A DNA stretch of 64,000 bases, from positions 248,001-312,000 of the forward strand of contig JADJRB010000002.1 in the NCBI GenBank assembly GCA_016712445.1. The letters run 5' to 3'. Under the pieces are notes generated by a model. That model saw only the letters and a list, made by a program, of their open reading frames with translations, searched no databases and was not told the origin of the DNA. This stretch comes from Acidobacteriota bacterium. GTDB taxonomy: Bacteria > Pseudomonadota > Alphaproteobacteria > Caulobacterales > Hyphomonadaceae. Position 1 is the stretch's first letter. Each line of letters begins with the position of its first letter. Positions 45,033 through 55,189 of this stretch are shown here, piece by piece. The position numbers and the translations under genes were made by a program.

Positions 45033-45872
45033 ATGGCCCGCATGATACGCAAGCCGGAAATCACCATGCAGGACGTCGATGGCGTCCAACTGCGGACGGC
45101 GTTCTGGCCGGCGCCGGAGGGGGGTGATGCAACGCCGCTGCTGTTCTTCAACGGTATCGGCGCCAATCTCGAACTGACCGGCGGTCTGGGCGACATGTTC
45201 CCCGACCGGGCGATCCTGACATTCGACGTGCCGGGAGTCGGCCTTAGCCCCGTTACCCAGTGGCCCTACCGGCACTGGATGGCGGCGCGCTGGGCCCGCA
45301 AGCTCGCTGATGGGTTCGGGCTCGATGTCGTTGACGTGATGGGTGTTTCCTGGGGCGGCGCGCTCGCCCAGCAGTATGCGTTCCAGTATCGCAACCGGGT
45401 CGGCAAGCTTGTCCTCTGCGCGACGTCATCCGGCATGACGATGGTGCCCGGGCGGCCGGCGTCGCTGTCAAAGATGGTCGATACGCGCCGGTATTCCGAT
45501 CCGGAATTCATGCGCGAGAATTTTGCGAAACTGTACGGCGACATGGCCGATGAGTCTGCCGGAAGCCACATCAACAACCTGATGCCACCTGACCCGAAGG
45601 GCTACATCTACCAGCTGCTGGCCTTCGCTGGCTGGTCGAGCCTGCCGTTCATCCGCTTCCTGAAAATGCCGACGCTGGTGATGATGGGCGACAAGGACAG
45701 CATCGTGCCTCTGGTGAATGGCCAGATCCTGACCTGGGCTCTGCCGGATGCCCGCCTCTATGTGGTGGAAGATGCCGGCCACCTGTTCATCGTGACGCGC
45801 GCGCAGGAAACGGCCGACGAGATCAATCGCTTCCTTGAGGCGCCGGCGATGCAGGCAGGCCGGGCGGCCTAG
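45033..45872 (+). CDS. phaZ: intracellular poly(3-hydroxyalkanoate) depolymerase, PhaZ (mcl type)
   Basis: Alpha/beta hydrolase that mobilises stored PHA. The 279-residue protein matches Pseudomonas PhaZ: LLFFNGIGANLEL, TFDVPGVGLSP, catalytic serine 106 in GVSWGGALAQQ, aspartate in MGDKDSIVPL and histidine in DAGHLFIVTRAQE. ATG 45033 follows AGGAACGTC. It forms a two-gene unit with phaC. Its stop overlaps the convergent synthetase stop within CTAG (45869-45872). Confidence 0.92.
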   Translation: MARMIRKPEITMQDVDGVQLRTAFWPAPEGGDATPLLFFNGIGANLELTGGLGDMFPDRAILTFDVPGVGLSPVTQWPYRHWMAARWARKLADGFGLDVVDVMGVSWGGALAQQYAFQYRNRVGKLVLCATSSGMTMVPGRPASLSKMVDTRRYSDPEFMRENFAKLYGDMADESAGSHINNLMPPDPKGYIYQLLAFAGWSSLPFIRFLKMPTLVMMGDKDSIVPLVNGQILTWALPDARLYVVEDAGHLFIVTRAQETADEINRFLEAPAMQAGRAA

Positions 45873-47455
45873 TCGTTCATCAGGCGCTCGGCTTCGGTGC
45901 GCACGGCGCCGTAGTCGACCTTGCCGGTCCCCAGAACCGGAATCTGCGACACCTTGAATACGCGGCGGGGCACGGAGATTTCCGGCACGCCATGTGATTG
46001 CGCCCAGGTGAGGATCGGCGTGCGGGCAGCATCCGGCGCCTCGCTGAGCAGGACGACCTGCTCGCCCTTCTTGGGGTCGGGGAGGGTGACAGCTGCATGC
46101 AGGTGGTCGGGCCAGACCGCCGCGGCGCAGTTTTCGACCACCGCCAGCGACACCATCTCGCCGCCGATCTTGGCAAAGCGCTTTACGCGGCCAAGGATCT
46201 TGATGAAGCCCTCGGAGTCGATGTCGACAATGTCGCCGGTATCGTGCCAGCCGCCGGGCAGGCGCTCGATGGCGCCGGGGTTGGTGGCGCGCACATAGCC
46301 CAACATGATGTTCGGCCCGCGAATGTGCAGGCGGCCGCCCTCGGGCATGCCGGCAACCGGCACCAGCTTCGATTCCATCTCGGCCATCAGCTTGCCGACC
46401 GTGCCGGGTTTGTTGTGTTCCCACTGGTTCGCGGCAACAACCGGCGAAGCTTCGGTGGCGCCGTAGCCTTCCAGGATTTCGATGTTGAACTTGCGGCGCA
46501 CGTAGTCGCGCGTTTCGTCCTTCACGCGCTCAGCGCCGCAAACGGCGAGGCGAATGGAATCCATGTCGCCGTCGCTGGCCGTTCGCGCATATTGCGAAAT
46601 GAACGCGTCGGTGGCGAGCAGGATGGTTGCGCTGCCTTCGCGAATCCGCCGGACGATTTCCTTTGGCTGGAGCGGGGAAGGGTGGAACATCACCTTCACG
46701 CCCGCCATTGGTGGCAGGAGCGCGCCCACCGTGAGGCCGAAGCAGTGGAAGGTCGGCAGCGGGTTGAACACGACATCCGTATCCGGACTAAGGCCGATAT
46801 GGGCGCGGACCTGTTCGATATTGGCCATGACGTTCTCATGGCTCAGCACGACGCCCTTCGGATCGCCTTCGGTGCCGGACGTGAACAGGATGACGCCAGG
46901 TTGCTTGTAGCTCAGGCCGGCGCCAATGAACGTCGGCAGGGAGGGCCCGGCGAGACCCGCGAGCTTGTCGACGATCGACAGCTTCTCGCGAACGTCCTCA
47001 AGGTAGACGATCTCGACCGACTTGCCGAGTTCCGCGACCAGGTTTTCGAGGCCGCCGAGTTCGACGAACTTGTGGGCGGTGACGAGGCGCTTCACCTTGG
47101 CGGCGCGCATGGCGGATTTCAGGTTCCGCGAGCCGGCGGTGAAATTCAGCATGGCGGGCACGCGGCCATAGGCGGTGAGGGCAAAGAAGGCGATCACCGA
47201 GCCGGCGCCCGTCGGCAGCATCACGCCAACCGATTCGCCGCGCTTGGTCCCCTTCTTCAGCGCCGATCCGAGCCCGAAGGACGCCCGGATGATCTCCTTG
47301 TAGGTGAGGATACGTTCGTCGCCGTCGACGACGATCGCCTTGTTCGGGCCGAACTCCCGCGCGGCGCGCAGGAGGCCGGAGAACAGGTTGGTTCGGGCGC
47401 GTTCGGGCTGGTACTTCAGCGGCGCCGGCACCAGCGGCTGGAGGGTTTGCTGCAT
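45869..47455 (-). CDS. Aas-like acyl-ACP/acyl-CoA synthetase (AMP-binding)
   Basis: An adenylate-forming enzyme, 528 residues: LFTSGTEGDPKGVVLSH (AMP-binding P-loop), GYGATEASPVV, WHDTGDIVDIDSEG and GRVKRFAKIGGEMVSL. The whole resembles the acyl-ACP synthetase half of Aas (2-acyl-glycerophosphoethanolamine acyltransferase/acyl-ACP synthetase) without the acyltransferase domain. It likely activates free fatty acids. Next to the pha genes, it could supply hydroxyacyl precursors or recycle fatty acids released by PhaZ; that link is inference. Convergent with phaZ, divergent from lipA. Confidence 0.88.
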   Translation of the reverse strand: MQQTLQPLVPAPLKYQPERARTNLFSGLLRAAREFGPNKAIVVDGDERILTYKEIIRASFGLGSALKKGTKRGESVGVMLPTGAGSVIAFFALTAYGRVPAMLNFTAGSRNLKSAMRAAKVKRLVTAHKFVELGGLENLVAELGKSVEIVYLEDVREKLSIVDKLAGLAGPSLPTFIGAGLSYKQPGVILFTSGTEGDPKGVVLSHENVMANIEQVRAHIGLSPDTDVVFNPLPTFHCFGLTVGALLPPMAGVKVMFHPSPLQPKEIVRRIREGSATILLATDAFISQYARTASDGDMDSIRLAVCGAERVKDETRDYVRRKFNIEILEGYGATEASPVVAANQWEHNKPGTVGKLMAEMESKLVPVAGMPEGGRLHIRGPNIMLGYVRATNPGAIERLPGGWHDTGDIVDIDSEGFIKILGRVKRFAKIGGEMVSLAVVENCAAAVWPDHLHAAVTLPDPKKGEQVVLLSEAPDAARTPILTWAQSHGVPEISVPRRVFKVSQIPVLGTGKVDYGAVRTEAERLMND

Positions 47456-47540
47456 CGGGTTGGCCCTGACTCGTTTCTTCCCGTAGTTTTGTGTAACATT
47501 CTGTCATCTAGCGACATGCAAGCAAGCGATATTGCAAGAC

Positions 47541-47552
47541 TGCATATGCAGC
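47541..47552. promoter_or_regulatory. 12-bp palindrome CTGCATATGCAG upstream of lipA
   Basis: A perfect self-complementary 12-mer in the divergent region between the synthetase and lipA genes, flanked by TTGC and GCAA at near-equal distances. Position and symmetry fit a dimeric repressor operator; no family can be named. Confidence 0.45.
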
Positions 47553-47604
47553 CTGCGCAATGAGCGGCTTGCTGAATCGGGCTGTGGGCGCCATTTTGGC
47601 GCCA

Positions 47605-48573
47605 ATGGCAAACCTCATCGACCTGAAAAACTCTGCGCCGCGGCCCCGTCACCCCGAGAAACAGGGGCGTCCGGATACACCCTTGATGCGAAAGCCGGAC
47701 TGGATCCGCGTCAAGGCACCGACCTCCGAAGGCTATGCTGCAACGCGGCAGATCGTGAAGTCGAAAGGACTGGTGACGGTTTGCGAAGAGGCCGGCTGCC
47801 CCAACATCGGGGAGTGCTGGGACAAGAAGCACGCGACGATGATGATTCTCGGCGAGGTGTGCACCCGCGCCTGTTCCTTCTGCAACGTGGCGACCGGCAA
47901 GCCTAAACCGGGCGTTGACGCCGACGAGCCGCGCCGCGTGGGCGAGGCCGTGGCCGAGATGGGCCTCAGCCATGTCGTGATCACCTCCGTTGACCGCGAT
48001 GACCTCGAAGATGGCGGCGCGATGCACTTCGTCCACACCATTGAATCGATCCGCCGGCAGGCGCCTGGCGCGACCATCGAAATCCTGACACCGGACTTCC
48101 TGCGCAAGGATGGCTGGGAGAACCGCGTCATCGATGCGAAGCCGGACGTGTTCAACCACAACCTCGAAACCGTGCCGCGCCTCTATCTCTCGATCCGCCC
48201 TGGCGCGCGGTATTTCCACTCGCTCCGCCTCCTCCAGAAGGTGAAAGACCGCGACCCGTCGCAGTTCACCAAGTCCGGCCTTATGGTCGGCCTCGGCGAG
48301 ACCAAGGAAGAGGTGATGCAGGTGATGGACGACATGCGCTCGGCCGGTGTCGACTTCATCACCATTGGCCAATACCTGCAGCCGACCCGCAAACACGCCG
48401 CCATCGACCGGTTCGTCACGCCGGACGAGTTCAAGGCGTATGAAGAGATCGCGCGCGCCAAAGGCTTCCTGATGGTCTCGGCGAGCCCGCTGACGCGTTC
48501 CAGCCACCATGCCGGTGAAGACTTCGAGCGCCTGCGCGCCGCGCGCGCGGCTCAGCTGGCAGCCCGCGCCTGA
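47605..48573 (+). CDS. lipA: lipoyl synthase
   Basis: Radical-SAM enzyme that inserts sulfur into octanoyl-carrier domains. The auxiliary [4Fe-4S] cysteines are in [14 protein letters not shown], the SAM-cluster motif is CTRACSFC, and the C-terminal serine ligand is in RSSHHAG. ATG 47605 (MANLIDLKN) gives 322 residues, the usual length; an ATG at 47560 would add 15 residues. lipB is not adjacent. The next gene follows after 3 bases. Confidence 0.95.
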   Translation: MANLIDLKNSAPRPRHPEKQGRPDTPLMRKPDWIRVKAPTSEGYAATRQIVKSKGLVTVCEEAGCPNIGECWDKKHATMMILGEVCTRACSFCNVATGKPKPGVDADEPRRVGEAVAEMGLSHVVITSVDRDDLEDGGAMHFVHTIESIRRQAPGATIEILTPDFLRKDGWENRVIDAKPDVFNHNLETVPRLYLSIRPGARYFHSLRLLQKVKDRDPSQFTKSGLMVGLGETKEEVMQVMDDMRSAGVDFITIGQYLQPTRKHAAIDRFVTPDEFKAYEEIARAKGFLMVSASPLTRSSHHAGEDFERLRAARAAQLAARA

Positions 48574-48576
48574 GGC

Positions 48577-49050
48577 ATGCCGCGCTTTTCGAAAACGCTC
48601 CGTGTTCCCTACGGACCCGCGGATTGCTTCGCGCTGGTTTCCGACATCGCGCGCTATCCGGATTTCATAAAATGGATCACGGCAATGCGCGTCACCGGCG
48701 CGCGGGAGATTGGCGCCGGGGTGCGCGAATGCCAGGGGGAAGCGGTCGTCGGCTTCAAGGGCTTCACCGAGCGCTTCACCACGCAGGTGGTCGCGGACGA
48801 GCCTGCAAGGCGCGTGACCGCGTCCTTGGTGCGCGGCCCGTTCCGAAAGCTCTTTGCCGAGTGGCGCATCTTCGAGACCGTCGGCGGCGCGACGGATATC
48901 TCGCTGGAAATCGATTATGAGTTCCGCAATCCGGTCATCGGCTTCCTGGCGGCGGCAAACCATGATCTGGCCACGGACCGAATCCTGAATGCGTTTCTGG
49001 TTGAAGCGCAGAAACGCTTCGGCAGGTCTAGCGCATCTGCGCCTGAATAA
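48577..49050 (+). CDS. COQ10/RatA-type START-domain protein (ubiquinone-binding)
   Basis: A 157-residue SRPBCC/polyketide-cyclase-fold protein. It has PADCFALVSDIARYPDFIKWI at the N-terminus, GFTERFTTQVVADEP in the middle and DYEFRNPVIGFLAAANHDL near the end, the COQ10 family pattern. COQ10 homologues bind ubiquinone and support respiration. Placed with lipA, also a respiration-linked cofactor gene, and likely co-transcribed. Its last 23 bases overlap the convergent pncC gene. Confidence 0.9.
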   Translation: MPRFSKTLRVPYGPADCFALVSDIARYPDFIKWITAMRVTGAREIGAGVRECQGEAVVGFKGFTERFTTQVVADEPARRVTASLVRGPFRKLFAEWRIFETVGGATDISLEIDYEFRNPVIGFLAAANHDLATDRILNAFLVEAQKRFGRSSASAPE

Positions 49051-49525
49051 GGTTCATCGCTGTCTCCACCGCAGCCATGCGGATCGCGTCGCGGCTGATC
49101 TCGCCCAGCTGCAGATGCTCGTGGATGATCGCGCGGTTCTCGCGGGCGCAGGCGATATGCACCGTGCCGACCGGTTTCATTTTCGTGCCGCCGCCGGGGC
49201 CGGCGACGCCGGTGATGCCGACTGCGATGTTGGCGCGGCTGTTGCCGAGCGCGCCCTCGGCCATCATGCGCGCGACCGGTTCGGAAACTGCGCCATAGTC
49301 GGCCAGCGCGTCACCGGGCACGCCAAGCATCTCTTCCTTGGCGCGGTTCGAATAGGTCACAAAGCCGCGCTCAAACACGGATGATGAGCCAGGGATTTCG
49401 GTGAACAGCGCCGCCAGCAGCCCGCCTGTGCAGCTTTCAGCGGTGGCGATCTTCAGGCGCGCCTGCTCGGCGTCGTCGAGCAGCAGCATGGCGAAATTGC
49501 GCAGGCGTTCTGGAAACATGCTCAT
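49028..49525 (-). CDS. pncC: CinA C-terminal-domain protein (nicotinamide-nucleotide amidase)
   Basis: Deamidates NMN to NaMN in pyridine-nucleotide salvage. The 165-residue protein contains the family hallmarks TAESCTGGLLAALFT, FVTYSNRAKEEMLGV and VGITGVAGPGGGTKMKPVGTV. It is the stand-alone PncC form without the CinA N-terminal domain. Overlaps the COQ10-like gene end to end by 23 bases. Confidence 0.93.
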   Translation of the reverse strand: MSMFPERLRNFAMLLLDDAEQARLKIATAESCTGGLLAALFTEIPGSSSVFERGFVTYSNRAKEEMLGVPGDALADYGAVSEPVARMMAEGALGNSRANIAVGITGVAGPGGGTKMKPVGTVHIACARENRAIIHEHLQLGEISRDAIRMAAVETAMNLIQAQMR

Positions 49526-49539
49526 TGCTTACAGGCCCG

Positions 49540-50325
49540 CTAGCGGCCCGTGAAGACCGGATCGCGCTTCTCGATGAAGGCGGCGGCGCTTTCCTTGGCG
49601 TCTTCGGTCTGCATCAGCTTGCGGATTTCGGTGATCGCCCATTTGCCAGTGTCGCGCCAGTCGGGGTCCAGCGTGCGGCGCAGGCCGGCTTTCAGCGCGC
49701 GCACTGCCTGCGGCGGATTGGCGGCGATCTTCTCGGCGATGCCAAGCGCAGTCGGCAGCAAGTCTTCCTGCGGCACAACCCGGCCAACGAGGCCGATCTC
49801 TTTCGCTTCCTGCGCGGTGATGATGTCGCCGGTGAACAGCAGCTCGCTCGCCTTCTCGCGCCCGACGATCTGGGCGAGACGGCCAAGGCCCGGCGCATCG
49901 CAGCAAAGGCCGCGCTTGACGAAGATCTCGCCCCACTTGGCCGTGTCTGCCATGACGCGGATGTCGGCCATGATCGACAGTTCCGCGCCCCAGCCGAGCG
50001 CGAATCCGTTGATCGCGGCAATTACAGGAATGTCCGTGTGCAGAAGGGCGTCGGCGGCCGGTGTGAGCCCGCCGGTGTCTTTCGCCTTTGCCGCCCGCTC
50101 CGGCGTGACCGGCGCGCCCTTGGAGAGGATTTTCTTTACGTCATCACCCGAGCAGAAGGCGCGGGTGCCGGAGCCAGTGATGATGATGGCGCGCGCATCA
50201 GACGTGCGCACGGCATCTTCCAGGGCATCATAGAGCTCATAGTCGAGCGAGTTCATCGCCTCGGGCCGGTTCAACGTGAGCACGGTGACGTGACCGTGTT
50301 GCTGCTTCAGCAGGATGTCGGACAT
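49540..50325 (-). CDS. enoyl-CoA hydratase/isomerase family protein
   Basis: Crotonase-fold protein, 261 residues: VTLNRPEAMNSLDYELYDALEDA, AFCSGDDVKKIL, and the oxyanion-hole segment IAAINGFALGWGAELSIMADIR followed by CCDAPGLGRLAQIVG. It could hydrate enoyl-CoA or have another crotonase activity; the acidic catalytic residues of true hydratases are not clearly present. In the PHA context, (R)-specific hydratases are of another family (MaoC), so this enzyme is not the supplier of (R)-hydroxyacyl-CoA. Confidence 0.9.
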   Translation of the reverse strand: MSDILLKQQHGHVTVLTLNRPEAMNSLDYELYDALEDAVRTSDARAIIITGSGTRAFCSGDDVKKILSKGAPVTPERAAKAKDTGGLTPAADALLHTDIPVIAAINGFALGWGAELSIMADIRVMADTAKWGEIFVKRGLCCDAPGLGRLAQIVGREKASELLFTGDIITAQEAKEIGLVGRVVPQEDLLPTALGIAEKIAANPPQAVRALKAGLRRTLDPDWRDTGKWAITEIRKLMQTEDAKESAAAFIEKRDPVFTGR

Positions 50326-50394
50326 GGCGCTTCTCCCGTTATCTTTTGCCGGAGAGTGTCACGAAGCGGGAAGGGTGAAAATCCTGCCGCCGGG

Positions 50395-51528
50395 TCAGCG
50401 TGCCGGGGCGAGCACCGCGATGGCCTCTGCGGCGATGCCTTCGCGGCGGCCCGTGAAGCCCAACCCCTCGGTGGTCGTCGCCTTCACGCTTACGGCATCG
50501 AGCGGCAAGCCCAGGAGGTCGGCGGTTCGCACCCTCATGGCCTCGCGGTGCGGCTTCACTTTCGGCGCCTCGCAGATCACGGTGATGTCGCAGCTGTCGA
50601 TCCGGTATCCTTTGGCAGCGGCGAGTTCCTGCGCGTGCTTCAGGAAGATGCCGCTGTCGGCATTTTTCCACCGGTCATCGGACGGCGGGAAGTGGTCGCC
50701 GATGTCGCCGAGAGCGACGGCGCCGAGGATCGCGTCTGTGAGAGCGTGCCAACCGGCGTCGGCGTCCGAATGGCCCTTCAGCTTGGCAACGTGGGGGATG
50801 GCGACGCCGCACAGCGTGACTTGGCTGCCGGGTTCGAATTCATGGACATCGAAACCCTTGCCGACGCGCGGCGTGCCGGTCGGGGCGAGAAGGCGGGTCA
50901 TCAGGTCAAAGTCCTCGGCATAGGTAATTTTCGAAAGATGCAGCGCGCCGGGGACGAGCGCGATCCGGGCGCCGCTGCCTTCCAGAGCTGCGAGGTCGTC
51001 CACCAGCGCGCCGGGTGATGCGGCGAGCGCCGTGCGGATCGCGCGAAGGCGGAACGCCTGAGGCGTCTGCACTCGTTGAAGGTTTGCCCGGTCGATTGTC
51101 TCGAGGCCGCCTTCGGCGAGCGGTCGCTTCAGGGCATCGGCAACCTGCAACGCCGGAGCCGCCGCGTCGTGATCGGCCAGCGCGGCGATGAGCGCCGATA
51201 TTGTCTCAGCGTCGATACCCGGGCGGGCGGCGTCGTGGATCAGTACGATGGTGTCGTCGGGCGCTTCGATTGCGGCAAGACCGCTCAAGACGGAAAGGGT
51301 GCGTGTTTCGCCTGGCTCGGCGCGAAGGTAGCGCTGGCCGGGTTTTGGCTCGCCCAGTTCGGGCGCTGCCACGACCACGATGTCGGCAATCGCCGGATGG
51401 GCGCTGAACGTGTCGATCGACCAGTCGACGACGCGCCTGCCGAGCAGCGACTGCCATTGCTTCGGCATATCGCTCTTGGTCCGGCTGCCTTGGCCTCCGG
51501 CGACGATCAGGGCTGCAACGCGAGTCAT
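50395..51528 (-). CDS. ispDF: bifunctional IspD/IspF isoprenoid enzyme
   Basis: The N-terminal half (residues 1-215) is MEP cytidylyltransferase: [20 protein letters not shown] and [15 protein letters not shown]. The C-terminal half (about 220-377) is MECDP synthase: [29 protein letters not shown] and [16 protein letters not shown], with zinc ligands D and H in DVHEF. The fusion is usual in alphaproteobacteria. It catalyses the third and fifth steps of the MEP pathway. Divergent from dusB across 127 bases. Confidence 0.97.
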   Translation of the reverse strand: MTRVAALIVAGGQGSRTKSDMPKQWQSLLGRRVVDWSIDTFSAHPAIADIVVVAAPELGEPKPGQRYLRAEPGETRTLSVLSGLAAIEAPDDTIVLIHDAARPGIDAETISALIAALADHDAAAPALQVADALKRPLAEGGLETIDRANLQRVQTPQAFRLRAIRTALAASPGALVDDLAALEGSGARIALVPGALHLSKITYAEDFDLMTRLLAPTGTPRVGKGFDVHEFEPGSQVTLCGVAIPHVAKLKGHSDADAGWHALTDAILGAVALGDIGDHFPPSDDRWKNADSGIFLKHAQELAAAKGYRIDSCDITVICEAPKVKPHREAMRVRTADLLGLPLDAVSVKATTTEGLGFTGRREGIAAEAIAVLAPAR

Positions 51529-51655
51529 CGGGGCGCTTCTAGAGGAGCATCCGTTCTGTGACTATATGGTCGCACAAACTCGCCTTCTGCTTGAAATTTG
51601 GGCTGCCCATGATTTGTGCGCTTGCCCGCGCGTCGAAAGTTGTGAAGATAGCGTA

Positions 51656-52645
51656 ATGATCAATTTTCAGGCACCTCGCGTTTGGCTTGCGCCGATGTCC
51701 GGCGCCACCGATGCCCCGATGCGGCGGCAGGCGGTGCGCTTTGGGGCGCCGGCCGTGGTGTCGGAAATGGTCGCCGGCGAAACGCTGGCCAAGGCGCGAC
51801 CTGATGTGGTCCGGCGCACCTGCCGCCATGAAGGAGCCGGGTTCTGGATCGTCCAGCTCGCGGCGCGCCGGCCTGACGACATGCTGCAAGGCGCGCGGCT
51901 GATGGCCGAAGCCGGTGTGGATGTCATCGATATCAACATGGGCTGCCCCTCCAAGGAAGTCACCGGCGGCCAGTCGGGATCGGCCCTGATGCGGGATTTG
52001 CCGTTGGCCGGCGAAATCATCGATGCCGCCATCGAAGGCGCCGGCGCCCGGCCAGTCACATTGAAGATGCGGCTCGGCTGGGACGATGCACACCTCAATG
52101 CGCCGGAGCTTGGGCAGATTGCGGAGCGCAAAGGCGTCCGGATGCTCACCGTTCATGGCCGTACGCGCTGCCAGTTCTACACTGGCGCTGCCGATTGGAC
52201 GGCCGTTCGGGCGACCGTGGAAGCCGTTGCCCTGCCGGTGATAGTGAATGGCGATATCGACAGTCCTGCCTCGGCGCGCGAGGCGCTTGCGCAGTCCGGT
52301 GCCTGGGGCGTGATGGTAGGGCGCGCAGCGATGGGCCGGTCGTGGATCGCCGGCGAGATTGCCGCGGCGCTCGACGGGCAACGCTGGCGCCCACCGCCAT
52401 TGGCCGAGCAGTTCGACAGTCTTGCCGAGCAGGTGTCGGATTCGATTGCGCTCTACGGCGCAGGCTTGGGGCTGAGGATGGTGCGCAAGCATGTGTCGGC
52501 GGCGATCGATCATCTTGAGCGCGACTTGCCGCCGGCCGAGCGCCGGGCGCTGCGCGGATCGCTCTGCCGCATCGAGACCGGCGACGAGCTGATACGCGCG
52601 CTGCGCGGCGTCTATCTGGAAAGAATTCCTCAGGAGCTGGTGTGA
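51656..52645 (+). CDS. dusB: tRNA-dihydrouridine synthase B (NifR3)
   Basis: FMN-dependent reduction of uridines in tRNA. The 329-residue product has LAPMSGATDAPMRRQAV, the catalytic cysteine in INMGCPSKEVTGGQSGSALM, TVHGRTRCQFYTG and VNGDIDSPASAREAL. ATG 51656 is chosen as family proteins begin just before the APM motif. It precedes ntrB by one base, the classical nifR3-ntrB-ntrC arrangement of alphaproteobacteria. Confidence 0.95.
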   Translation: MINFQAPRVWLAPMSGATDAPMRRQAVRFGAPAVVSEMVAGETLAKARPDVVRRTCRHEGAGFWIVQLAARRPDDMLQGARLMAEAGVDVIDINMGCPSKEVTGGQSGSALMRDLPLAGEIIDAAIEGAGARPVTLKMRLGWDDAHLNAPELGQIAERKGVRMLTVHGRTRCQFYTGAADWTAVRATVEAVALPVIVNGDIDSPASAREALAQSGAWGVMVGRAAMGRSWIAGEIAAALDGQRWRPPPLAEQFDSLAEQVSDSIALYGAGLGLRMVRKHVSAAIDHLERDLPPAERRALRGSLCRIETGDELIRALRGVYLERIPQELV

Positions 52646-52646
52646 A

Positions 52647-53708
52647 ATGCCGACCATGGACCAGACACGGCCTGCAAACCTGTCCGAACTCGCGCCCGTT
52701 GCGCTGGTGCATATCGATGCGCGGCGCCGCATCTGCAATGTGAATCCTGCCGCCGAGGCGCTGCTGCAGCTATCGCGGCGCGCGCTGGTCGACCGCCCGC
52801 TCAGCGAGGTGATCTATCACGACTCGCCGCTGTTCGAGCTGATCGACCGCGCGGCGCGTGAGCCTGCCGAAATCACGGCGCCGTCGACGCCGATCTCCGG
52901 CCCATCCGTGCCCGTGCGCACGATCTGTGACGTGCGCGTACGCAGTGTGGACGGCAATGAATTCATCCTGGTGCTCGGCGAAGCGCCGGCCCGCGATCCG
53001 TCCGAAGGTATCGCCGGCGCAGCCGGGTTTGGCCGGATACTCGGTCACGAAGTGAAGAACCCGCTTGCCGGGATCATTGGCGCCGCCCAGCTGCTGGAGC
53101 GTCAGGGGCTGACCGAGCAGGCGGAACTGCTGGATATCATCAAGGACGAGGCGCGGCGCATCGAGCGGCTGGTGAACCGGCTCTCGGCGTTCGAGCTGTT
53201 CTCGGCGCCGCGCATGCAGAACTGCAACGTGCACGCCTTGCTCGACAAGGTGATCGCCGCCGAGCGCGCGGCAATGGGACCGAAGATCGAGTTCCGGCGC
53301 GATTTTGATCCGTCGCTGCCGGACGTGCAGGCAGACCCCGATCATCTCCAGCAAGCCTTCCAGAACATCATCCGCAATGCAGCCGAGGCGGCGTCGGAAG
53401 CGGGACGGGGCGGAGAAGTGGTGGTGCGCACGGCCTATGCGGCGGGACTGGCCATGCGCCAGGCTCGGCTCGGGTCGGGACTGCGGCGAGCGATGCTGAT
53501 TTCTTTCGAAGACAACGGGCAAGGAATCCCGCGTGAACGCCAAGCGACCATTTTTGATGTTTTCCAGAGCTCGAAGTCGGGTGGTCGTGGACTTGGGCTG
53601 TCGGTCGTGAGTGAAGTTGTGGCGGCTCATGGCGGACAGATCCGCGTCGACAGCCAGCCCGGGGCAACCCGGTTCACAGTTCTTTTGCCACTCGTGGAGG
53701 CCGGCTGA
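52647..53708 (+). CDS. ntrB: nitrogen regulation sensor kinase NtrB
   Basis: Cytosolic histidine kinase that phosphorylates or dephosphorylates NtrC in response to PII and the nitrogen state. The 353-residue protein has an N-terminal PAS domain (VALVHIDARRRICNVNPAAEALL), the H-box with H134 in GHEVKNPLAGIIGAAQLL, an N-box (FQNIIRNAAEA) and G-boxes (FEDNGQGIPRE, SGGRGLGLSVV). It has no membrane helix. Two bases lie between its stop and the ntrC ATG. Confidence 0.95.
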   Translation: MPTMDQTRPANLSELAPVALVHIDARRRICNVNPAAEALLQLSRRALVDRPLSEVIYHDSPLFELIDRAAREPAEITAPSTPISGPSVPVRTICDVRVRSVDGNEFILVLGEAPARDPSEGIAGAAGFGRILGHEVKNPLAGIIGAAQLLERQGLTEQAELLDIIKDEARRIERLVNRLSAFELFSAPRMQNCNVHALLDKVIAAERAAMGPKIEFRRDFDPSLPDVQADPDHLQQAFQNIIRNAAEAASEAGRGGEVVVRTAYAAGLAMRQARLGSGLRRAMLISFEDNGQGIPRERQATIFDVFQSSKSGGRGLGLSVVSEVVAAHGGQIRVDSQPGATRFTVLLPLVEAG

Positions 53709-53709
53709 C

Positions 53710-55083
<1,374 letters not shown>

Positions 55084-55099
55084 TTGACGAGCCGTAAAT

Positions 55100-55138
55100 A
55101 CGTGCCTTTAATGCATCAGTGTTGCATATAGGGCACGT
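55100..55138. promoter_or_regulatory. imperfect inverted repeat between ntrC and ntrY
   Basis: ACGTGCC (55100-55106) pairs with GGGCACGT (55131-55138), and the inner ATGCA (55111-55115) pairs with TGCAT (55122-55126); two mismatches interrupt about 16 potential pairs. It lies 16 bases past the ntrC stop in the 106-base gap before ntrY. It could be an attenuator, an RNA-processing hairpin or an operator for a separate ntrYX promoter. No T-run follows. Confidence 0.5.
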
Positions 55139-55189
55139 TAACTGTGTCCGGATTGCAACGGGGCCGGGGCCCTAACTGAGCCGGATTGC

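Noticed and set aside
43163..45196. Long open frame on the minus strand opposite phaC (677 codons)
   Set aside because: Opposite a clear class II PhaC with intact catalytic residues; Arg/His-rich translation without domains.
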